From NCBI RefSeq assembly GCF_002162355.1, contig NZ_CP021434.1:4022001-4086000 (forward strand): 64,000 nucleotides of DNA, written 5' to 3'. The position numbers and the translations under genes were made by a program. Positions 53,258 through 61,900 of the stretch are shown here, in pieces. The notes under the pieces were generated by a model. That model did not search any database. It saw nothing but the letters and a program-made list of their open reading frames with translations, and was not told the DNA's origin. Source of the stretch: Tumebacillus avium (lineage in GTDB: Bacteria; Bacillota; Bacilli; Tumebacillales; Tumebacillaceae). How positions within the stretch are numbered: the first letter of the stretch is position 1; each line of letters opens with the position of its first letter.

Positions 53258-54496
53258 ATGATGCAGGTTAATTTTTTAGATGTTGGACAAGGGGATAGCA
53301 CTTTTATCAGATTTCCGAATGGAACAACTATGTTGATTGACTGCAAAATTAACGACGAAGGCTTCTTCACTTGGTTTGATGATCTTTTACCTTTAAATGA
53401 AGATGAGGAGAAAAGAGTACTTGACTATATTGTGATTACACATCCCCACAAGGATCACATTCAAGGAATAGGCATGCTGAAAGATCGTTACATTATAAAT
53501 AATATTTGGGAGTCAGGTCATCGGCTATACGTACCAAAAGAGGATAAAGACAAATATCCGCATTACTACGCTATGCTTGATCTCATTCAAAAGGTGAAAA
53601 AGAATGGAGGAGAGCATCTTAAGCTTGAGGCATATAATGATGTTGAATTACCAGATGAGCCGGATGTTGGAGTTTTAGTTCTTTCTCCGACGAAGGCTTA
53701 CTTGGAGGACGAAAAACCTACAGAACGTGATATACATGACCAATGTGCCGTACTGCGTATTGCGTATGCGGGCAGATCAATACTTTTTACAGGAGATTCG
53801 AGTATGGAAGCATGGAAAGAAAGAATTGTTCCTTACTACTCAGATGATAGCGGAATGCCAAATCTTATAAAATCCACCGTCTTACACGCGAGCCATCATT
53901 GTTCCTACACTTTTTTCAAACCGAAAGGAAAAAAAGATGATGAACCGTTCATTGATGCTCTCGAAAAAATCGAGCCAGAGATAACAATTATTTCTGTCGG
54001 AGAACAGAACAACCATGGTCATCCGGATGATGATGCATTAAACAAATATCTTGAGAAAACGACTCATGAACAGGTTATGATGACAAAAGATCACGGAACT
54101 ATTAATATGGAAGTTTACGATAACGGTGATTATAATATTTATACCGAGAATATGCGCACTAGTGAGAACCGTTATACTATTGGATCAATAAAAATTGCAA
54201 CTTCACCTGCACCAAAAGAAAATGGGAAGTACAACAAAGAAGCTGTTCTGGATTTTAGAGCTAATTTTACAAAGTTACCTAAAGGTCAAGGTGTCAAGCA
54301 ATACAAATGGATTGTCCAAAATAATGGTATAGGTGATGATGGAAGCCACCATGAATGGTACGTAGGCCAAGAAAAATCATTATCAACATATTCAAATTTC
54401 ACTGCATACGAAGGTACGCATACTCTTCTATGTGAAGTTAGGAATCAGAAAGGGAGCCTGATTGCAACACATTCCATAAAGGTAATCGTTGAATAA
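53258..54496 (+). CDS. ComEC-like metallo-beta-lactamase with AGS-C-like sensor tail
   Basis: A 412-residue protein. Residues 1-285 form a ComEC/Rec2-type metallo-beta-lactamase domain: NFLDVGQGDST at the start, zinc motif THPHKDH (His62, His64, Asp66, His67), FTGDSS near 175 and LHASHHCS near 208. Residues about 305-412 resemble the AGS-C sensor domain seen at the end of cyclic-nucleotide synthetases, with KQYKWIVQNNG and YEGTHTLLCEVRNQKG as the key parts. It has no signal peptide or membrane helix. The ATG at 53258 has AGGAGG 9 nt upstream; an ATG at 53249 abuts that site. It is AT-rich like its partner. A phosphodiesterase or nuclease gated by nucleotide sensing is a plausible but untested role. 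Confidence 0.8.
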   Translation: MMQVNFLDVGQGDSTFIRFPNGTTMLIDCKINDEGFFTWFDDLLPLNEDEEKRVLDYIVITHPHKDHIQGIGMLKDRYIINNIWESGHRLYVPKEDKDKYPHYYAMLDLIQKVKKNGGEHLKLEAYNDVELPDEPDVGVLVLSPTKAYLEDEKPTERDIHDQCAVLRIAYAGRSILFTGDSSMEAWKERIVPYYSDDSGMPNLIKSTVLHASHHCSYTFFKPKGKKDDEPFIDALEKIEPEITIISVGEQNNHGHPDDDALNKYLEKTTHEQVMMTKDHGTINMEVYDNGDYNIYTENMRTSENRYTIGSIKIATSPAPKENGKYNKEAVLDFRANFTKLPKGQGVKQYKWIVQNNGIGDDGSHHEWYVGQEKSLSTYSNFTAYEGTHTLLCEVRNQKGSLIATHSIKVIVE

Positions 54497-54528
54497 CACA
54501 ATTAAGTAATAACTTGGAATAAACACTA

Positions 54529-54564
54529 AAAACACCCTGCCTAATTTTGTTGGCGGGGTGTTTT
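54529..54564 (+). terminator. Terminator of the island operon
   Basis: A 13-bp stem with one G-T pair (54529-54541 with 54552-54564) and a T4 tail, about 30 bp after the stop. Confidence 0.88.
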
Positions 54565-54613
54565 GGAGTTGGTATGTTCTTCCTCCGTTGTCTGCTTCGA
54601 CTCCTATTTAGAA

Positions 54614-54644
54614 AAAAAACCTTGTCATTGCGACAAGGTTTTTT
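54614..54644. terminator. Bidirectional terminator at the end of the MFS gene
   Basis: A 13-bp stem (54614-54626 with 54632-54644) with A and T runs. The last codons of the minus-strand MFS gene form part of the hairpin. Confidence 0.9.
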
Positions 54645-55917
54645 CTGCGAAATGTTGAGGCTGTCTTTTCCCTCTGATCTGGCCCATGAACAGCAAGGTC
54701 AGCAGCGCCAGGAACAGCATCAGTGCTCCGGAGCCGAAGAACACGCTGCCGGTGCCGTAGAGGTTGGCGAACGTGGCGCCGATCGTCGGTGCGAGCAGTG
54801 TGGCTGCGCTCTGCATCGAGTTGGAGACGCTGGAGACGCGCCCGATCAGCTCTTGCGGGGTCTCGGTCTGCAGGATGAAGCCAAACGGAACGGTGGCTGC
54901 CGCTCCGAACAATCCGAACAGCAGGAAGATCAGCGCCCAGACCAGCAGCGGGAAATGCACAACTTCCATGCCGCCAAGGCCGATCAGCATGTTCAGCCCT
55001 CCGGCCAGCAAGCCGACGAGCGCCATCAGGGTCAGCGGGGATTTGCGCCATTGCGGGAACTGCCCGGCCAGTAAGGCGCCGGCCACGCTGCCAAATCCGA
55101 TCACGCTCATCAGCGTGCCGTAGCCGGACTCGACGAGGCCTTGTTCTTTGGCCCAGATCGCCAGCAATCCGTCATACAGGAAGACGAGGAACATGCCGAT
55201 CGTGATCAGGGTGAGCCCGACGGTCAAGGTGCGGGCGCTGAGCACATGGGCAAATCCTTCTTTGAAGTCGCCCCAGAACGTGCGTTTGACAGGCGCTTCC
55301 CCGGCCTCGCCAGCTTGAGCTGCCTGCTGGTTCGGCTTGTCGCGGTGGACGGTCGGAAGTTGCCAGATGAAGATCAGGGACAGTGCCATCAGGGCTGCTT
55401 CCAGCCCGAAGAGGCTTTTCGGCCCGATCACGGAGACCAGGGCGCCGCCGATGGCCGGCGCGGCGATCATCGTCAGCGACATCGTCATTTGGCCCAGCGA
55501 AATCGCGCCCGGAATCTGCTCCAACGGCACGATATGGCGAATCATCGCCTGACGGGCCGGGAAGAACAGCGTGCCGATCGCCGAACGCAGGAAGACGAGC
55601 GGCAACAGCAGATAGAAATTCGGCGCGAAGATAAAGCCGGTGATCAACAGGACGCGGATGCCGGTGCAAAACAGCATCAAGGCCCGCAGCGGGAGCCGGT
55701 CGACGTAAACGCTGAGCACGGGGCCGAGAAAGACCATCGGAATCCCCAAGGTGAGCATCAAAATGGCAGTTTCGTTTGCCCCGAGATGCCAGTGGTAGAC
55801 GATCAGCACCATCAGTGCGGTCAGGTCGAGCCAGTTGCCGAAGCCGGAGAACAGGTCTCCTGTCCACAGCATGCGGTATGAACGGTTTTTTAATGGTGCG
55901 AATAAAGGTGACGACAT
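54625..55917 (-). CDS. MFS transporter downstream of NRPS 3
   Basis: A 430-residue protein with about twelve transmembrane helices of the DHA3 (enterobactin exporter/macrolide efflux-like) group; MLWTGDLFSGFGNWLDLTALM opens the first helix. A hydrophilic loop at residues about 190-215 separates the halves. GGGTGGA lies 7 nt before the ATG. The gene is on the same strand as NRPS 3 and begins 61 bp after its stop, so export of the NRPS 3 peptide is a reasonable inference. Confidence 0.87.
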   Translation of the reverse strand: MSSPLFAPLKNRSYRMLWTGDLFSGFGNWLDLTALMVLIVYHWHLGANETAILMLTLGIPMVFLGPVLSVYVDRLPLRALMLFCTGIRVLLITGFIFAPNFYLLLPLVFLRSAIGTLFFPARQAMIRHIVPLEQIPGAISLGQMTMSLTMIAAPAIGGALVSVIGPKSLFGLEAALMALSLIFIWQLPTVHRDKPNQQAAQAGEAGEAPVKRTFWGDFKEGFAHVLSARTLTVGLTLITIGMFLVFLYDGLLAIWAKEQGLVESGYGTLMSVIGFGSVAGALLAGQFPQWRKSPLTLMALVGLLAGGLNMLIGLGGMEVVHFPLLVWALIFLLFGLFGAAATVPFGFILQTETPQELIGRVSSVSNSMQSAATLLAPTIGATFANLYGTGSVFFGSGALMLFLALLTLLFMGQIRGKRQPQHFAEKTLSQ

Positions 55918-55944
55918 CAGCGCTCCACCCTTTCTTGGTTAGGG

Positions 55945-55972
55945 CCCCGGCTGCGAATTGACGCAGCCGGGG
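55945..55972. terminator. GC-rich hairpin between NRPS 3 and MFS
   Basis: A perfect 11-bp stem (55945-55955 with 55962-55972) lies right after the NRPS 3 stop. The T-run is on the plus-strand side, so on the minus strand it lacks a U tail. It may only weaken read-through from NRPS 3 into the MFS gene. Confidence 0.55.
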
Positions 55973-55978
55973 GATTTT

Positions 55979-58900
55979 TTATTTCGAAGTGTATACGGTC
56001 AGGTCTTGCAGGCACAGACGGAGGCATTGCGCCACGCCTTGCACAGCCGGCTGTTCCATCAGCGTGCTGTGTTCGCCTGATACTTGGTGCGAGATCACAG
56101 TTTGCGCTACCTGGCCCCAGCCGAGCGTCGTGTCGAGCACGTAGCCGACGCTTTGCTTGGCGACGAACTGGTCGGCGCTTTCCTGCGCGATCAGCAGGGT
56201 CAGGCGGCCGTCATACGGCTGCGGCGCGTACGCCTGCTGGGCCATGATGTTGTTTTTGAAGACATGGTAGCCGCGCAGCACCGCTGCCTGATCGAGGTCA
56301 GGCGGGAACAGCTGGCGCGCTCTGCCCTGCTCGAACACGTAGTCGAGGATCTGCTGTTCGCTCAGCGTTTCACGCTGCTGGAGCAGTTCGGACAGGTCTT
56401 CGCCTAATTGACGCGCCCAGTTGTTGGCGAACATCAAAGCGAAATCTTTGGCATCTTGCTGCGGACGATCTTGCTGCCACGTCGGCATCGCCGTATCGAG
56501 CAGGAACACATCGGCGGCGAGTTCGCCTTGCTCGCGGAGCTGGCGTGCCATCTCGTAGGCGACCACGCCGCCCAGCGACCATCCGCCGAGCAGGTACGGG
56601 CCCTCCGGCTGCACGAAGCGGATCGCTGCGATGTAATGCGCAGCCATCGCCTCAATCGTGGTCAGCGGGGTCTCCCCTTCTTCCACGCCTTGGGACTGCA
56701 GGCCGTAGACGGTGTGTTCAGCGCCAAGCTGGCGGGCCAGTTCGACATAGGTGTGCACCATGCCGCCGCCCGCGTGGACGAGGAACAGCGGTTTCCGGTC
56801 GGCGTCGGTGCCTCGTTGCACTTCGACCAGCGAGGAAGGCAGCTCTTGGGAAGCTTGGCGCAATGCGTCAGCCAGGCCTTCGATCGTGCCGCCTTGGTAG
56901 AGCGCTTGCAGGGCCAGTTTTTGCCCAAATTCTTTCTGGACTTCCGACATCAGGCGCACGGCGAGCAGCGAGTGGCCGCCGAGTGCAAAGAAGTTGTCGG
57001 TGATCCCGACTTCCGACAGGCCGAGCAGTTGCGCCCAGATCTCGGCGAGACGCTGTTCGGTCTCATCGCGCGGCGCGAGGTATTCATTCTCGCGCACGAC
57101 ATCGGCGTCGTCCGGCTTCGGCAGGGCGCGGCGGTTGATCTTGCCGTTCGCCGTCAGCGGCAGAATGTCGAGGACCACAAAGGCGGCCGGCACCATGTGC
57201 GCCGGGAGCTTGCTCTTGGCGTGCTCGCGAAGCTCCGCCGTATCGATCGCAGCGTCCGGGGCGGCCGTCAGATACGCGGCGAGGCGTTTGTCGCCCGGGG
57301 TGTCTTCGCGGGCGATGACGACCGCTTCTTCGACCGTCTCGTGGTTGGAGAGCACCGTTTCGATCTCGCCGATTTCGATGCGGAATCCACGGATCTTCAC
57401 CTGGTTGTCGATGCGGCCGAGGAACTCGAGCAGCCCGTCCGGACGGAAGCGCACGAGGTCGCCCGTTTTGTACAGGCGTGCTCCTGCTTGACCGGTGATG
57501 AAGTCGGACAGGAACGATTTGGCCGTCTTTTCCGGATCGTTGAGATAGCCGGGGCCAACCCCGATGCCGCCGATGTGCAGTTCGCCCGGAACGCCGATCG
57601 GCACAAATTGCATCGCTTTGTCCAGCACATACAGCTTCATGTTCGGAATGACGCGGCCGATCGAGATGTTGGTGATCTCTTCGCCCGGCGGTTCGGAGAT
57701 GAAGTGGTGTGTGACATCGTCGGAGCATTCGGTCGGGCCGTATGCGTTGATCAGCCAGGCATCCGGATAGTAGGCCAGCCATTTGCGGCAGAGTTCCGGC
57801 GGCAGGACTTCGCCGTTGGGAATCATCCAGCGCAAGGCGGTCAGATCCGGGCGGTGCGGATCGCGCAGGGTGACTTCATCGATCATCGCGCGCAAGAGCG
57901 AAGGAACGGTCTCGACCACGGTCAGGCGCGAACGCTCCATCTCGTCGAGCTGGTTGCCCGGATCGAATGCCACTTCATCCGGCAAGACGTGCGTGCTGCC
58001 GCCGACCATCCAGGCGGTCAAGAGCTGCCAGACCGAGATGTCGACGCATTGCGAAGAGTTTTGCGCGATGCGGTCTTCCCGCGTCACCTGCAGCTCGTCG
58101 ACTTTGGCCAGCAAGTGGTTGACCATGCCTTTGTGCTCGACCATCGCGCCTTTCGGTCGCCCGGTGGAGCCGGAGGTGAAGATGACGTAGGCGCGGTCAT
58201 TCGGTGTGACGGCATAGTCTGGCGTGTTGGCGCTTTGCTGCTCGATCAGCTCCTGCATGTCGTCGAGGCAGATCACCTGCGCCTGGTGTGCCGGCAGCAT
58301 CCCCGCAAACTGGCGGGAGGTCAGCATCACTTGCGGCTTGGTGTCTTCGATCATAAACGCCAGACGGTCTTGCGGGTATTTCGGGTCGAGCGGGACATAG
58401 ATGCCGCCCGCCTTGAAGATCGCCAGCACGGCAACCGCCCACTCCAAGGTGCGCTCTCCGAAGTAGCCGACGAACAGGCCCGGCGCAACGCCTTGCGCTT
58501 GCAGTTGGCGCGCCAGACGGTTCGAGGCTGCCTCCAGCTCGCGATAGGTCATGCTCTCCCCTGCGAACACCAGCGCGGTGCGCTCCGGCGTTGCGGCCGC
58601 TTGGCGGTCGAACAGCTCGTGCGCGCACAGGTGATGCGGGTACGGGCGCGGGTTGTCGTTCCAGTCGGCGAGCTGCTGCTCCTCGCTGTGCGAGAGAATG
58701 CGCAGTGTCTGCACCGGGAGATCGGCCGCCTGCACCATCTCGGTGAGCAGGGTCTGCAGATGCAGAGTCATCCGCTCGATGGTGTCATCGTCAAATCTCA
58801 AGCGGTCATAGGCGAGCTTCACGCCGATCTGGCTGCCCGGGATGACGGTGACGGTGATCGGATAGTTGGTCTGTTCGCGGGTCGCCGCGGCGGAGATCTG

Positions 58901-61900
58901 GAGATCGTCCGCTCCGGCAGCCGATTCGGCCGCTTTTTCATCGGCCGGATAGTTTTCGAAGACAAAGATCGTCTCGAACAATGGCACGCCGCGCGGGACA
59001 TCGCTCCACGACTGCACACTCATCAGCGGTGTGTATTCGTATTGGCGCATCTCCGCCTGCTGGTTCTGCAGAGCTTGCAGATACGGGATGAGCGGCGTTT
59101 CGCCGGGCAGATTTTGACGGATCGGCAAGGTGTTGATGAACATGCCGACCATCGTGTCGACTCCGGCCAGATCGGTCGGACGGCCGGAGACGGTCGTGCC
59201 GAACGTGACATCCGCTTCCCCGCTGTAGCGGCTGAGCAGCAGCGCCCACGCCCCTTGCACCAAGGTGTTCAGGGTCAGCTGGTGCTGTTTGCCAAACGCT
59301 TGCAACGACTGCGTCAACTCGGCGGACAGCAGGGCTTTTTGCTCATTGAAGCGTTGTTCCTCGGCTTCCAGACTGGTGCGGTGCGTGTCCACACGCAGGC
59401 TGGTCGGTGCGATAAATCCGGCGAGCAGACCGCGCCAGTAGCGCTCGGCGGCCTGTTCGTCCTGCGCCTGCAGCCAGTGGATAAAATCGCGGTACGGACG
59501 CGGGGCGCGCCCTTGCAGGCTCTGCCCGGTTGCGGATGCCCGATAAGCGGCAAACATCTCTTGGAATACCACCGAGGTTGACCAGCCGTCGAGCAGCAGA
59601 TGGTGCGACGTCCAGATCAGGCGCTGGACATTGTCGCCAAGTCGAATCAGCGTGATGCGCATCAGCGGCGCTGCGGTCATTTCAAAGCCGCGCTTGGTGT
59701 CTTCGAGCAGGAACTGCTGCAAGGCGGCCTCTTGCTGCTCCGGGGTCTGGCCGCGCCAGTCGAGCTCGGCGAACGGCATGGTGACCGTTTTGAACACCGC
59801 TTGCAGCGGTTTGGCCGATTCATGCCAGAAGAACGCGGTGCGCAGGATCGAATGGCGCTGCAGGACGGAATTCCATGCCTGTTGCAGGACATCCGCATCG
59901 AGTGCGCCTTGCACTTCCAGATTCAGCTGTGTGACATAGAACCCTTCGTTTGCTGCCAGCAGGCTGTGGAACAGCATGCCCTGCTGCAGCGGCGACAGTT
60001 CATACAGCTGCTCCATGTCGGCTGCGCGGTCTCCGAGGTCGGCCAGGAAGGCATCGAGCTCATTCTGGGTGGTGCGCGCTTCCGGGAAGTCGGAAGGCGT
60101 AAAGCCGCCCGCTTCCGGCGAGAGACAATGCGCGATCAAGGCGCGAAGCTCTGCAAGGAATGCTGATCCCACCTCTTCGATCGTTGCGGCATCGTGCGCA
60201 TTGGCCGAGTAGATCAGGTTCAGGCGCAACTGGTCGCCCGCCACAAGCCCGGTGATGTCGAGCAGGTGGCTGCGCGTCATGCGCTCGCTGTGTGCGCTGC
60301 CGCTCGGATGGCCGGCCAGTTGGAACATCGTGTCTGCGCCTGCCGTTCCGGTGTCAAACTGGCCGAGGTAGTTAAAGGAGACCTCGGGCGTTGGAATGGC
60401 GGCCATCGCCTGGCGCAGTTGCTCATCGTGGTGCAGATAGCGCAGCAGGCCGTAGCCGATCCCTTTGTTCGGAATGGCGCGGAGCTGTTCTTTGACCGCT
60501 TTGATCGCATCGCCCGGCGTTTGCTGTCCGGACAGCTGCAGGCAGACCGGATAGATCGAGGTGAACCAGCCGACGGTGCGGGAGGTGTCTACGCTGTCGG
60601 AGATGTCTTCCCGTCCGTGTCCTTCGAAGTTCACAAGCAGCTTGTTGTCGCCTGTCCAGCCTGCGAACGCCTGGGCCAGGGCGGTCAACAGCAGGTCGTT
60701 GATCTGCGTGTTGTACGCCTGAGGAGCTTCTTGCAGGAGCTGCTTCGTCTCTTCCTGGGTCAGCGTCACCGTTACTGTCCGGGTCGAACCCGAGGTGTTC
60801 GCGGCATCGGCACGGTCAAGCGGCAAGGCGGACGGCGCATGTTCGGCAAGTTGCAGCCAGTAGCTCTGTTCGTCTGTCACCGCTTGCGACTGTGCCGCTT
60901 CGGTCAGGCGCTCTGCCCACTCGCGGAACGATGTGGTCTTTGGCGGCAGTTCGGCCTGTTCGCCGCGCAGGAGCTGCCCGTAGAGCGTCTCCAGATCTTG
61001 CAGCAAAATGCGCCACGATACGCCGTCGACAACCAGATGGTGCACGACGAGGAGCAGGCGCTGCGGGCGGTCGGCTCCGAAGTCGAAGAGCACCGCTTGC
61101 ACGAGTCTGCCGTCAAGCTCAAGCCCGGCTTGGAAGGAGTTGGCCTCCGTCACGAAACGCTGTTCTTGTTCGTCTTGCGGTGCGTGCGACAGGTCGACAA
61201 GCACCAGCGGCACCTCATCGCTCACGCCGGCATTTTCCTGTTGCCAGCCATCGGCGGTGTGGACATAGCGCATGCGCAGTGCGTCGTGATGGGACAAGAG
61301 CTCGGCCAGCGCCTGGCGCAGCGTCGGCTCTTCCGCACGTTCGCGCAGGGTCAGCAGAAACGGCAGGTTGAAGTGATGGGCGTCTGCCTGTTGCTGCTCG
61401 AAGAACCAATGCTGCGCCGGAGTCAGCAGCACGTCGCCGGTCACCACGCCCTGTTCGGCAGAGACGGTCGTATGTCCGGTGCTGACCACATGGGACAGTT
61501 CGGCGATCGTCTGGTATTGGAACAGGTCTTTTGGCGTAAAGCGAATGCCGCGCTGCGTCGCCAGATGCAGGATCTGAATCGAGAGGATCGAGTCGCCGCC
61601 CAGCGCGAAGAAATTGTCTTCGATGCCGACGCGCTCCACCCGCAGGACTTGTGCCCAGATTTCGGCAAGCGCTGCTTCCGTCTCGTTGCGCGGCGGCGCA
61701 TAACGGTTGGCAGCATCGGCGCTGAAGTCGGGCGCAGGCAATGCTTTGCGGTCGATTTTGCCGTTGGCGGTCAGCGGGAACGCTTCCAGCGTCACGAGGG
61801 CCGACGGGATCATGTAGTCCGGCAGGAGCTCTTTGAGCAGGGCGCGCAGTTCCTCTGTGGGGACGTCTGCCGCATCGGCCGCCAGATAGGCGACGATGCG

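Noticed and set aside
56408..59581. A 1057-codon open frame on the plus strand
   Set aside because: It is antisense to the TE, A and C domains of NRPS 3 and shows no recognisable domain.
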